Shown in pieces: positions 16,843 through 25,782 of a stretch of 64,000 nt of DNA. The notes beneath the pieces were generated by a model that saw only the letters and a list, made by a program, of their open reading frames with translations, did no database searches and was not told the origin of the DNA. The stretch is from the NCBI GenBank assembly GCA_021323865.1, contig JAJPKF010000018.1, forward strand, positions 1 through 64,000, written 5' to 3'. The DNA is from Pseudomonadota bacterium (GTDB lineage: Bacteria; Chloroflexota; UBA5177; JAJPKF01). The number at the start of each line of letters is the position of its first letter. Within the stretch, counting starts at the first letter, position 1. Made by a program: the position numbers and the translations under genes.

Positions 16843-16980
16843 ATCTCTCCGTCCCGCCCACCCACGGCCGGACGGGATTTGGTGTTCGTTTGTCGACGAG
16901 CGTTCGCGATGAGGCGCCGCCGCTCCCCCGCTGTCGTGCGAACCCGGTGGCATAGCATAGGTGTGTTCTCGAGGTCCAAT

Positions 16981-17772
16981 GTGAGCCCGTCCGTCTCACC
17001 ATCCCTCTCGATGCTCTCCGCAGCCGGCCTGTCGTACGCAAGCCCGACCCAGAAAGCTCGAGTGATCACTGAGCTCTGGGCTGGGACCCGCCTCTACTGT
17101 GCAGCATGCCCCTCGGATGCAGTCGCTCAAACGCCAAACAACAACGCCGCGTTTGACTTCGTATGCCCGGTTTGCGAGGCTACGTATCAACTAAAGAGTC
17201 AGTGCAAGCCTATACGTGACCGGATCGTCGACGCGGCTTACGGCACGATGATGAAGCACATTGAATGTGGTCGTGCGCCTAACCTTTGGGTTATGCAGTA
17301 CGAATTGCCCGGGTGGTCTGTGAGCAATCTCCTGCTCGTTCCGTCCTTTGCCTTTTCAGCGTCCTCGGTCGAGCCGCGCAAACCACTTGGTTCGACCGCC
17401 CGACGCGCGGGTTGGGTTGGATGCAACATCGTATTACGGAACATACCTGTCGACGCACGAATTGATCTGGTCACACGAGGGCAGTGGCAGAAGAAGGACG
17501 ATGTGCGGGCGTCCTTTTCTCGGATGAGGGCCGTAGCGACCGGTGATGCGGAAGCTCGTGGCTGGACGCTTGATGTACTCGCAGTCGTTCGTACGATTGG
17601 AAGAGACGACTTCAGTATCGACGACGTTTATGCCCACGAAGCGATCCTTCAACGACTTCATCCCAACAACCGCCATGTCCGGGCTAAGATTCGTCAGCAG
17701 CTTCAAATTCTCCGGGATAACGGGTTCATCGCGTTCACGGCCCCGGGCCAATACAGGGTGGTTAGCGGATAG
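16981..17772 (+). CDS. DpnI-type / Dam-replacing methyl-directed restriction endonuclease
   Basis: The 263-residue product is close to DpnI in length. It has the family layout: KARVITELW, a four-Cys zinc site (residues 40, 43, 62, 65) that frames a PD-(D/E)xK core with Asp at 59 and Lys at 72, then ARRAGWVGCNIVL. A C-terminal winged helix follows, with DDVYAHE, PNNRHVRAKIRQQLQILRD and GQYRVVSG. Such enzymes cleave DNA carrying methyladenine, classically GATC. The residue two before the core Lys is Gln (YQLK), where DpnI has Glu. I chose the GTG with GAGG six bases upstream. An ATG at 17011 is the alternative. No adenine methylase lies nearby, as expected for a methyl-dependent nuclease. Confidence 0.88.
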   Translation: MSPSVSPSLSMLSAAGLSYASPTQKARVITELWAGTRLYCAACPSDAVAQTPNNNAAFDFVCPVCEATYQLKSQCKPIRDRIVDAAYGTMMKHIECGRAPNLWVMQYELPGWSVSNLLLVPSFAFSASSVEPRKPLGSTARRAGWVGCNIVLRNIPVDARIDLVTRGQWQKKDDVRASFSRMRAVATGDAEARGWTLDVLAVVRTIGRDDFSIDDVYAHEAILQRLHPNNRHVRAKIRQQLQILRDNGFIAFTAPGQYRVVSG

Positions 17773-18024
17773 CCGCGGAGCGGGGGCTAACCTGTCGTAG
17801 CAGCTGGCTTTGCGGCTCGCACTCTACAGGCCGCCGACCGTTCTACGACGCGCCCACTACGTCTCAGGCGTAACCCGGGCTTCCTCCCACTTGCGAGACA
17901 GTCTTGTTGTGAGGTCGGGGCTGCAGGAGCTGCAGGTGACAACAGCGATCGGGGCAGCTCGTCGCGGACCTCAGGCGTCTAAAGGCTAGACACAAACCCA
18001 ACCATTGCAGTCGCGGAGGAAGCC

Positions 18025-19392
18025 ATGACCGACACCACGGGCGAGCCAACCGAGAATCTTACCCAGATCCTGCAAGAGCTGACCGCTCGACTCGAACGCC
18101 AGGAAGCCGAGCTGCGGCAACTGAAATCCTCTCAGCCGGCGAATGCTGAACCAGCCGGCCAGCTCCAGGCCCTGTCGCACGCCGGCGGAATCAGCCGGTC
18201 GCGTCTATTCCGGATCGCCGGCGTGGGAGCGGTCGCCGCGGCGGCCGCCGGCGTTGAGATGACTTCCGGAGGCACCACCGCTTTCGCCAAGAACGGCGAC
18301 GCCGTGAAGGCGGGCGGCGTGACCAATGCGGAACGTGGCACGATGGTCAACTACAACGGCACGGCCGGGTTCGGTAACGCGGTTCTTTCGGGCAACGACT
18401 CGACCTACCGGCTGCATACGGACCTTCCCTTTCGGGCCGGCGTCGCGGGTCTCGCGGGCGCCGGCAGCACTGCCGGGCCGGGCGGCCTCAGCAACGGGGT
18501 CCTCGGGCTCACCGATAACGGCGCCGGAAACGGCGTCGTCGGCGTGAACAGCAACCTCGTAGATGGAGATGGGGCCGGCGTGCTCGGGAAGAACGACAGC
18601 ACCAATGGCAATGGCTCCGGCGTCTCGGGGACCCATGCCGGCGGAGGACCGGGCGGGTCCTTCAGCTCCACCAGCGGCATCGGCGTGGTGGCGATGGGTA
18701 GTACGGGTCTTCAGGCATCCGGCTTCACCCAGGCCGTCTACGGTACCTCCCACAACACGTCGGACAACGCCGCCGCGATTCAGGGCGAGCTTACTTCGTC
18801 CATCTCGGGAGATTCGTCGGCAGGCGTGTACGGGAAGAATGACGCCACCAACGCCAGTGGGTGCGGTGTCAGGGGCAGCCATGCCGGTGGCGGATCCGGC
18901 GGACTCTTCAACTCCAACAGCGGCATCGGCGTCGTGGCCATCGGCAGCACCGGTCTTCAGGCATCCGGCTTCACCCAGGCCGTGTACGGTACCTCCCACA
19001 ACACGTCGGACAACGCCGCTGCGATTCAGGGCGAGCTTACTTCGTCGATCTCGGGAGATTCGTCGGCAGGCGTGTACGGGAAGAATGACGCCACCAACGC
19101 GAACGGCTGCGGCGTGAGAGGCACGCATGCCGGCGGCGGGTCGGGCGGACAGTTCAGCAGCGCGGCCGGAGACGGAGTGACCGGAACGTCCAGCGGCATC
19201 GGAGCCGGCATCCGAGGGAGCAGCGCCGGCGGCCGGGGCGCCATCCTTTCGGGACACCACGCCCAGCTTCGGCTCATTCCCTCCCACCGGTCTTCGCACC
19301 CGGCGTCGGGCGAGGCGGGCGATCTATTCCTCGATGCCAACCACCGCCTGTGGCTGTGCCTCGGTAAGAAGCACTGGAAGCGGCTGGCCTGA
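18025..19392 (+). CDS. Tat-exported repeat protein of unknown function
   Basis: The 455-residue product opens with a short coiled coil (LQELTARLERQEAELRQLK). A twin-arginine-like segment SRSRLFRIAGVGAVAAAAA follows at ~53-71, so export by Tat is likely even though the signal is set back from the N-terminus. The rest is Gly/Ser/Asn-rich and built of short repeats (AGVYGKND, GCGVRG, HAGGGSGG) like beta-helix or collagen-like surface proteins. It closes with GDLFLDANHRLWLC near the C-terminus. GGAGG precedes the ATG. The role is probably at the cell surface and is not known. Two near-identical 82-residue units sit in the middle. Confidence 0.8.
   Translation: MTDTTGEPTENLTQILQELTARLERQEAELRQLKSSQPANAEPAGQLQALSHAGGISRSRLFRIAGVGAVAAAAAGVEMTSGGTTAFAKNGDAVKAGGVTNAERGTMVNYNGTAGFGNAVLSGNDSTYRLHTDLPFRAGVAGLAGAGSTAGPGGLSNGVLGLTDNGAGNGVVGVNSNLVDGDGAGVLGKNDSTNGNGSGVSGTHAGGGPGGSFSSTSGIGVVAMGSTGLQASGFTQAVYGTSHNTSDNAAAIQGELTSSISGDSSAGVYGKNDATNASGCGVRGSHAGGGSGGLFNSNSGIGVVAIGSTGLQASGFTQAVYGTSHNTSDNAAAIQGELTSSISGDSSAGVYGKNDATNANGCGVRGTHAGGGSGGQFSSAAGDGVTGTSSGIGAGIRGSSAGGRGAILSGHHAQLRLIPSHRSSHPASGEAGDLFLDANHRLWLCLGKKHWKRLA
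18670..19161 (+). repeat. Tandem duplication of a 246-bp unit inside the Tat-exported protein gene
   Basis: Two adjacent units of 246 bases (82 codons), 18670-18915 and 18916-19161, match almost base for base. One landmark, GGTCTTCAGGCATCCGGC, begins at 18706 and again at 18952. Most differences fall at third codon positions or in the Ser/Asn positions, so the duplication is recent and the frame is kept. Copy number may vary between strains. Confidence 0.85.
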
Positions 19393-19770
19393 GGGGCTTG
19401 TCCGTGGCGGTGGTCGAGAGTCGACGGTAAGCATGGGACACTCTCGACCGTGACGGCGGCGTCACGGGATTCGCCGCCGCGCCGGATTACGGAGGGGCCT
19501 CAACCACCGGCTGTAGCGTTCACAGGGCACATCGCCACGCCGTCGCGACCAAATGGGGCGGTCGACACTGGGTATCTATCCGCCGAGTTGGTCCACCCTA
19601 CTTGTCTCTGAAGTGGCTCACGCGTTTCGGCAAATCCCGAACCGTGGGCTGTGTGACTTCCTTCCACGCCAGCACACTCCATCTGAGCCGACCATCCATG
19701 CAATCCAGGAGTTCTTGAGCCGGATCGTGCTGGATTCCGAGGCGACAGGTATCGACGCGACGAAGACGCC
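19393..19770. other. Intergenic stretch without a recognisable gene
   Basis: The 378 bases lie between the 3' ends of two converging genes. Short open frames on both strands have no start signals and no recognisable product. No terminator with a clear stem and T-run was found. Confidence 0.5.
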
Positions 19771-20775
19771 TCAGGCGTTCGGGGCGCTCACTGCGACTTC
19801 CCGCGCCCGACGGGTGAGTGCTTCATGCCAATTCACAAACCGGACCCCGGCTGCCGCCGCGTCCGTAAGGGCACCAGCTACGATTTGCTTCCGGAAGGCA
19901 CCGAGCCGCTCAGCGCGAAACTGTTGTATGCTTACGGCCAGCGAACGGTCATAGAGCGATCCAAGCTTCCACCTGCGGTCAAATCCATGTTCCGCCGGAA
20001 CGACGGTGCCGTCGCTCTCGATGATCAAGGGATGTAACAGGAACGCGAATGGCAGCGACTGGTATTCGCAGTCGCCGATGTCGCGCAAGCCCCCCGCCGG
20101 CAAGGCGTCCACGTGGATGACGACCGACGGGCCCACCACTGTCTGGAGTCTTGCCGCTTCGACAACTGCCCACTGAAGTTCCTCTTCGTCTGGACGGTGT
20201 TCGCTCATCTGCCTGCCGCGACCAGCAAGTTCGAGCGGGTGGACCTGTAGCAGGGCGGCTCCCTGATCAAGGGCAAAGCGGGCGATCCACTCGAGCTCAG
20301 ACAGGTTTTGCATCGTCAGGGTGAAGATGAAGCCAAATGGAAGCCCTGCGGCGCGCACCTGTTCCAACCGCCTCGCCATCTGAAGGAAACTTCCCCGTCC
20401 GCGCATGCGATCGTGCGAATCGGGAGTACCGTCCAGGCTTATAGCAAGCAGGTCCAGCCCGCGAAGGCTTTTGAGCCGCCGCGCGTTTAACAGCGTTCCG
20501 TTCGTGGTCACCGTGGCGGTCATGCCGAGGTTGCGGGCGCACTCAATGAGCTGCGATAGTTCTCGGTACAGCAGCGGCTCACCTCCTGAAACGGCGAGCA
20601 CGTTGTACCCCTCTTGGGCCGCATCTTGGATCGCGCCCAGAAGGAGGCCAGTCTCAAGCTCCTCGGTCACTGCTGGACCGGAGGACGAGTAACAATGCAA
20701 GCAACTCAGATTGCACCGCCCGAGGGGGTGCACCTGTAGCACTCGCGCCGAATCCATGCGGCTATGCAGCGGCAC
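19771..20775 (-). CDS. Radical SAM enzyme without a SPASM cluster
   Basis: The 334-residue product has the [4Fe-4S] motif CNLSCLHC (Cys 21, 25, 28) next to the N-terminus, then VSGGEPLLY for SAM binding and TVTTNGTLL and AISLDGTPDSHDRMRG, the layout of peptide-modifying radical SAM proteins. The C-terminal part (ESDGTVVPAEHGFDRRWKLG) resembles the linker before a SPASM domain, but the cysteines of auxiliary clusters are absent. The start is a GTG at 20775. An ATG lies six codons further in. A 99-residue gene lies 16 bases upstream on the same strand, so a peptide substrate or chaperone role for that gene is a fair guess. The substrate is unknown. Confidence 0.85.
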   Translation of the reverse strand: MPLHSRMDSARVLQVHPLGRCNLSCLHCYSSSGPAVTEELETGLLLGAIQDAAQEGYNVLAVSGGEPLLYRELSQLIECARNLGMTATVTTNGTLLNARRLKSLRGLDLLAISLDGTPDSHDRMRGRGSFLQMARRLEQVRAAGLPFGFIFTLTMQNLSELEWIARFALDQGAALLQVHPLELAGRGRQMSEHRPDEEELQWAVVEAARLQTVVGPSVVIHVDALPAGGLRDIGDCEYQSLPFAFLLHPLIIESDGTVVPAEHGFDRRWKLGSLYDRSLAVSIQQFRAERLGAFRKQIVAGALTDAAAAGVRFVNWHEALTRRAREVAVSAPNA

Positions 20776-20791
20776 CTGGCCCGAAGGCCGG

Positions 20792-21091
20792 TTATCGCCC
20801 AGACGCGAACCGTACTTCGACGAGATCTACCGCAGGAATTCCATAGGGGAACACAACGATCTGGCGTACTGCGCCCTCGGCAACCAGCCTGTTGATGAGG
20901 TCTCCGACGGCGTTGGGACGTACGTGAAATGAGCCCTCGAGCCAGTCCACGGCGGGGATGCCTCGGACCAGCCAGTCCACCAGCTCTATGCCCTCCTCAT
21001 TGGCAAAGCCCGCAAGTCGGTCAAGCTGGCTCTCAGAGATCTCAGCCTTCTTCAGGTGCTGCAACTTGTCGGATCCGCGCTCGCTTGTCAA
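20792..21091 (-). CDS. Small protein paired with the radical SAM gene
   Basis: The 99-residue product starts at a TTG with GGAGG six bases upstream. A longer frame to 21202 has no such signal. It is acidic and mostly helical (SESQLDRLAGFANEEG). The hexapeptide GIPAVD occurs twice, at residues 44-49 and 84-89, exactly 40 apart, in the settings VRGIPAVDWL and PYGIPAVDLV. I do not recognise a family. A radical SAM gene follows after 16 bases. It could be a modified-peptide precursor, a leader-binding partner, or an unrelated regulator. Confidence 0.65.
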   Translation of the reverse strand: MTSERGSDKLQHLKKAEISESQLDRLAGFANEEGIELVDWLVRGIPAVDWLEGSFHVRPNAVGDLINRLVAEGAVRQIVVFPYGIPAVDLVEVRFASGR

Positions 21092-21362
21092 CTTCCACCT
21101 CCGGAGTCGTGATGGCCCTGGCTCATCCCAGGCTAGCGAAGGAGTCCATCTTAACGCAACTAGGCGCCGGCCGGTGAGATCGTGGTCGCGTCGGGCCTTC
21201 AATAGAACTCAGCTGGGGACGCGTAACGACGGCGCAAGCGCCTTGGCCTGGTCCCTCTCCCCACGCCAGCTAGTGAGACTGCCTCAGCTGCGCCCAGGCC
21301 CCGCTTGGTTGGATTTGAACGCTCGTGCGCCCATGGCCGAGCTGCACGGCAAGCTCGGGTGC

Positions 21363-22158
21363 TCAAAATGGTGATCCGGCCAGGAGCCTTTCGTCCATGC
21401 CCGCATCGCGAGCCCGAGCATCGACGAGGCGCCACACGTCGAGCAGCGCATCGAATCTGTCCGCCGCGCTAGGGCTGACACCACCTGCGACCTCCATCGC
21501 CGTAACCAGCTCGGTCGCCCCGGGGTCGCTCCGAAGGACGGTCATGAGCCACTTCTCGGTTGGGTGAGGGTCTCCTCCTGCCAGTATCCAAAAGCGAGCG
21601 GCGGTGGAAAGACAGGCCGCGGCCGTCAACTGTTGCGCAAGCTTGTCCTCGCGCGGCAGGGTCGACACCGCTTCGTTGCGCGTCCTCCGGAACTCTCCAT
21701 ACGCTGCAGCGGCAAGGTCGAGCGTGCGCTGATCAAAGCTGTTGGCGACGTGGGCGACATAGGCCGGCCCCGTTCCGGCGGCGTCACTCAGCGCCACGGC
21801 GTACCGCAATTGGTACGCCCATTCTGCCAGGCTGACCTCCTCGCGTTTTGCTCGGATCGACGGGCCCATGACCTCGATGTCAACTGCGCCCACCCGACGA
21901 GAGGCGACGTGGAAGGTCAGGTCTAGATTGCCTGTGGGCGCAGCTCGCTCGACACCAAACACGTCGTCGATGCTGCCAGGGATGACATCCGCCTCACCCG
22001 CGTCGTCATCCCAGAACAACACAGTGTCCCAATCACTCAGATCGCCCGCGTGGCCGGTGGCGCGACCCGATGAGGTACCAGTCGGCCTTCGTGAGCAGCT
22101 CAGCCATGGCAGGGTTGCCGGCTCCCTTTGCCCGTAGCTCGTCGATTGAAGTGACCAC
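21363..22158 (-). pseudogene. Nucleotidyltransferase-like gene with a frameshift
   Basis: From the GTG at 22158 the frame reads VVTSIDELRAKGAG and ends ADWYLIGSR at about 22060. The continuation ATGHAGDLSDWDTVLFWDD sits in another frame. Joined, they give GSRATGHAGDLSDWD, the nucleotide-binding Gly-Ser plus D-x-D motif of MNT-type nucleotidyltransferases. A loss of two bases (GC) in a GCGC-rich run would explain it. The rest of the protein (to residue ~264) is helical and intact. Either the gene is recently broken or the assembly has an error. Confidence 0.7.
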
Positions 22159-22418
22159 CGGCCATTATCCGTTTGCTCAAGCGAGGCGAAGCGCATCGGC
22201 ATCAGAACGGTCCCGGCCAAGGAGGGAACGTGATAGGCGTGAGCCGCCTGGTTACGTCGGTTGGACCCGGCGCGCCGCCTGCAGATTCGTCGTCAACCGC
22301 GTCGCTTACCAGGGGGCCGCGAGAGCCGCGACATGCCTCGGCTATCTGCGTGAACCGGCAACAGGGGTGTCCGAGGCAAGCGGATCGACCGCCGCGTATC
22401 GGCTGGCATACTCATGGC

Positions 22419-22835
22419 ATGGACCAGCGCGTGTCCGTCATCACTCTTGGCGTGAGCGACACGACTAAGGGCAGACAGTTTTACGAGAGCCTCGGCTGGC
22501 ACGGTATGTCACCCGACGGCGACGTCGTCTTCTTCCAGGCGGGGTGCATAATCCTCGCTTTGTGGGGTCGAGACAAGCTGGCTGACGACGGCGGGATGGA
22601 AGATCGGGGCGGCTGGGGAGGCATCACGCTCTCGTACAACGCGGCCTCGCCTGAGGAGGTGGATGCCGTGCTGGCGCAGGCCAAGTCCGCCGGTGCCACG
22701 ATTCGTCGCCCGGGCGCCACAACGTTCTGGGGAGGCTATGCCGGCATCTTCGTTGACCCTGACGGCCATCCGTGGGAGGTCGCCCACAATCCGGGCTGGA
22801 TCCTGGCAGACGACGGCAGCGTTCATCTGCCGTGA
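22419..22835 (+). CDS. VOC-family (glyoxalase/bleomycin-resistance fold) protein
   Basis: This is a 138-residue single-domain VOC protein. It opens VSVITLGVSDTTKGRQFYESLGW, carries ALWGRDKLADD in the middle and ends with the family signature GIFVDPDGHPWEVAHNPGW. The final Glu (WEV) is the usual metal ligand of the fold. The ATG starts MDQRVSV. The product may bind or detoxify a small molecule, as VOC proteins do, but the substrate cannot be told. It stands alone with a RibD-type reductase gene 175 bases downstream in the same direction. Confidence 0.88.
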   Translation: MDQRVSVITLGVSDTTKGRQFYESLGWHGMSPDGDVVFFQAGCIILALWGRDKLADDGGMEDRGGWGGITLSYNAASPEEVDAVLAQAKSAGATIRRPGATTFWGGYAGIFVDPDGHPWEVAHNPGWILADDGSVHLP

Positions 22836-23010
22836 TCCGGTTGGACCGGCGGGAGGATGGTCCGGGGTCTCGCTCAGGAACGGGTACCCGGGCTCGCCTC
22901 ATGGATCCCAGGAACCCTGAACCAAGGGGCCACAGACGCAGTAATCCACAGAACTGAGCAGTCCACGGGGCTAGAATGGCCGGCCCAACCGCCTCTTGGG
23001 GATGGTGAAC

Positions 23011-23577
23011 ATGCGCGACCTCGTACTGCAGATGGGTGTCTCAGTCGACGGATACGTGGCCGGGGGCCCCGAACGGAAGGGACACGTGGCCCGCCCTGCA
23101 GAGCATGCCGACGTTACGGCCTGGAAGGTCGAGCGTCTACGGCGGGTTGGACTCCACATCAGGGGTCGGGTGACCTACGAGCAAATGGCGGCACACTGGC
23201 CGACGGCCGGCGGCGTCTACGCTCCCCTCATGAACGATATCCCCAAGGCCGTCTTCTCCAAGACGCTCAGGTCCGCCGACTGGCCTGAGTCGCGGATCAT
23301 GAGCGGCGATCTGGAGGAAGACGTCGGCCGGCTGAAGAATGAGCCCGGAGGCGACATCCTGGTTCACGGCGGCGCCGCCTTCGTCCAGGCACTGTCGCGG
23401 CGCCGGCTGATCGACGAGTATCATCTCGTCACCCAGCCGGTCGCACTGGGCAGCGGCATGCCGATGTTCGCGGACCTAAGGGAGCCCTTGGACCTCGATC
23501 TCCAGGAGGGCCAGGCCTTCCCCGACGGCACTCTCATCAGCGTGTATCGCACGCATCGGACGCGCATCCGGTCATAG
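23011..23577 (+). CDS. RibD/dihydrofolate-reductase-like protein
   Basis: The 188-residue product fits the RibD C-terminal/DHFR-like fold. The opening LVLQMGVSVDGYVAGG is typical, as are RVTYEQMAAHWP, KAVFSKTL, DILVHGGAAFVQALSRRRLIDEYHL and the C-terminal LDLQEGQAFPDGTLISVY. Such genes are common orphan reductases in high-GC soil bacteria and are rarely true folate or riboflavin enzymes. The ATG at 23011 was chosen because GGGGATGG lies about ten bases upstream. Alternatives at 22996 and 23002 are in frame. Confidence 0.85.
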   Translation: MRDLVLQMGVSVDGYVAGGPERKGHVARPAEHADVTAWKVERLRRVGLHIRGRVTYEQMAAHWPTAGGVYAPLMNDIPKAVFSKTLRSADWPESRIMSGDLEEDVGRLKNEPGGDILVHGGAAFVQALSRRRLIDEYHLVTQPVALGSGMPMFADLREPLDLDLQEGQAFPDGTLISVYRTHRTRIRS

Positions 23578-23690
23578 GACCGTCGCAATGCCCTCCTCCG
23601 CTGGGGGTCATCGAGCGGCGGCTGCGCCGTGTGGGCTGACGCAGAAGAAGGCCGCGGCGCCCTGGCTCGGGTCCCTGCCGCTCTTGAGCG

Positions 23691-23713
23691 AACGGCCGCC
23701 CTAGCGGGCCGTT
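23691..23713. terminator. Weak candidate terminator behind the reductase gene
   Basis: A 7-bp perfect stem AACGGCC/GGCCGTT encloses a 9-base loop, about 115 bases after the reductase stop. It has no T-run. The remaining bases of 23578-23847 show no gene. Confidence 0.3.
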
Positions 23714-23847
23714 GCCGCCAACCTGGAGCCATGTTCTTGTGAGGTTCCGGCGAGCGAGACTCCGGGAGCCGTGGACTGCCTCTGCGATGTCGTGGGCCAC
23801 ATCAGACAAGTTAGGAGACATCGGAGTAACGGGCCAGGGGTACTCCT

Positions 23848-25782
23848 CTAGCATTGGAGGCCAAGACCTCCGATCGAGTCCTGCGGCTTCCCTTGGCAAT
23901 AGACGTTGTCGACCAGCCACGTCCCGTGCTCGTTGACTTCGTGGACTGTGAAGATCGGGCCGGCAGTGCCCGCCGTCCCGTTCGGTGGGTACTGCCACCG
24001 GACCTCAACTGTGGCATCGGAGGCGGTCTGCTTGGTGATCGCCCAGGTACGTGGCCAGACTGCATCCTGGAACGGGATCACAGGGAAGGGAACTGACGGC
24101 ACATTGCAATCTCCGCCCCCCGCGGCGCGTGCGTGATTGATGCACGAGTTGAGCTTTACCGTGACCGTCTTCGCCAGCCCGGCTGTCACCGGGCACGCAG
24201 CGGATGGCGGCCACGAGTAGTCCGACCAGTTGCTGCCGGGGCTTACCGGCCTCGCTGGGTAGCAGGGGCTCGGCATCCCGGGCGGCGGGTAGAGGTTGAG
24301 GGCCGCATGGTCTGGAGTTGGCCCGAGCGGATAGTCGGTGTTGTAGTGGAATCCCACAACGTCGACGACCTTTCGGTCCGCGATAGATCCTTGGTAGGTG
24401 TCCGCGAAGGCCAGGATTCGGCCGATGTTGAGGCTCAGGATCCTCTTGTCGGCCTGGCTCACAGAGGTCCAGTCAGGCAGGCACGGCTGGCTGTCAGCCA
24501 GAATTGAGTACTCATGATAGAGCTGACAGAAGGGAACGCCGGCTTGAGCCGCCGAAACGATGTGGCCCGCAGTCTCCCCCTCGGAAGGATCCAGGTCGAT
24601 TGAGATGGTTTGAATCTCCGTCATGAACTGGTTCGGCGGCGCCGCGAAAAGGACGCTGCGCTCGCCGTTCGGAGCGTTCGCGTGATTTCCGTCGGCGTCG
24701 TAGACGTTGAAACTGATGAGCACCGTGCCGGGCGGGGCGCCGAGCTGCGAGAGGCTTGTCTCGCAACCGTAGGCCCCACCGGAAGAGGGAGCGGTCACGG
24801 TGCACATTGTCTTCCATGGACCCGACTGCGGGCCGAGCGCAGGCCACCACGCTGTGAAGTCCACGTGGGACACGGTCGATCCCGATCCCGGCGAAGCTCG
24901 GGCAGACAGCCTTAGGACCGGCGATACCGTCCCCATCCCGTTGGTCGGCGCGAGCCACTGGCCTCCAGGAGGGAGCGCCCCTTTGAGCGCTGGCGGGGTG
25001 CTGGAGAAGGACACTTGACCAAAGCTTCCGCCAGTAAAGGCCGCCCGGAACTCGTCCCAAATCGTCTGCAGAGCGTCGGCAACGCCGAGAATGATAGTGA
25101 TTTTCGCAAGGGCGGATTCTGCAAGATGAATTCCGAGGAGTCCCAGCGCTTTGGACACGGCAGCACGCTTCTGATGATCAGATGCGAGGTTCGCGATGTC
25201 TCCGGCCGCGGAGAGGAGATCGCCTTGCGTCAGATCCTTCACGAGGTTTGTGAAGTCTGGTATTGACGTGACGGTGTTGACGGCCTGAAGAATGCTTGAG
25301 GGAACTCCCTTGACTGCACCGCCGCCGAGAGTGTCAGCGATGATCTGCAAGGCGTTCAGATCGAGAGCCATGGCCGCCCCGCCGACGCTCTCCCAGATAC
25401 TGGCGCTCGCAGTTATCGGTTGGACGTCATAGACGCTCGGATCGAAGGTCGCGTTCCAGACAGCCTCTGCGTCTGGCCCAAGTACACCGGCCACAACGTA
25501 AATGCCTCCCCTGCCCATCGGCCCCGGAGTAAGCCTCACGTGCCCCGTAGCCTTCTCAGCCCAAATCGGTACCCAGAAGTGGTTTAGGTTGTCGACCGCG
25601 AGTTCGGATCGTCCATCAAGGAGTTTCCCTTCGATCGCTCCGAAGCCGGAGGAATTGTCCACCTTGATGGGAGGAGCGGCGAGGGCAGCAGGTGCTGTGG
25701 AGGGCAGGATGAACGGCGATATCAGCATCGTCAATGCCAGACCGACAAGCCAAATCAGGCGCGTCGCGGAGACCAACCTCAC
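23848..25782 (-). CDS. Large secreted protein of unknown function
   Basis: The 644-residue product has a Sec signal peptide (LIWLVGLALTMLISPFILP, with Ala-Ala cleavage sites near 35). It then looks like a mature extracellular protein rich in Pro, Ser and Trp with several cysteines that could form disulphides (for example QPCLPDW and PSPCYPARP). A second helical, Ala-rich segment (LALQIIADTL type, ~145-235) interrupts it. No catalytic motif is recognised. The start overlaps the stop of the upstream lipoprotein gene by ATGA, so the two proteins are made together and may act together in the envelope. Confidence 0.78.
   Translation of the reverse strand: MRLVSATRLIWLVGLALTMLISPFILPSTAPAALAAPPIKVDNSSGFGAIEGKLLDGRSELAVDNLNHFWVPIWAEKATGHVRLTPGPMGRGGIYVVAGVLGPDAEAVWNATFDPSVYDVQPITASASIWESVGGAAMALDLNALQIIADTLGGGAVKGVPSSILQAVNTVTSIPDFTNLVKDLTQGDLLSAAGDIANLASDHQKRAAVSKALGLLGIHLAESALAKITIILGVADALQTIWDEFRAAFTGGSFGQVSFSSTPPALKGALPPGGQWLAPTNGMGTVSPVLRLSARASPGSGSTVSHVDFTAWWPALGPQSGPWKTMCTVTAPSSGGAYGCETSLSQLGAPPGTVLISFNVYDADGNHANAPNGERSVLFAAPPNQFMTEIQTISIDLDPSEGETAGHIVSAAQAGVPFCQLYHEYSILADSQPCLPDWTSVSQADKRILSLNIGRILAFADTYQGSIADRKVVDVVGFHYNTDYPLGPTPDHAALNLYPPPGMPSPCYPARPVSPGSNWSDYSWPPSAACPVTAGLAKTVTVKLNSCINHARAAGGGDCNVPSVPFPVIPFQDAVWPRTWAITKQTASDATVEVRWQYPPNGTAGTAGPIFTVHEVNEHGTWLVDNVYCQGKPQDSIGGLGLQC

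Noticed and set aside
16662..17069. Small frame reading GAGIRTQDRRIK
   Set aside because: It is the antisense reading of the tRNA-Lys fragment; no other protein evidence.
18205..19299. Long minus-strand frame opposite the Tat-exported protein
   Set aside because: It follows the repeat structure of the plus-strand gene, has no domain, and is explained by the high-GC third positions.
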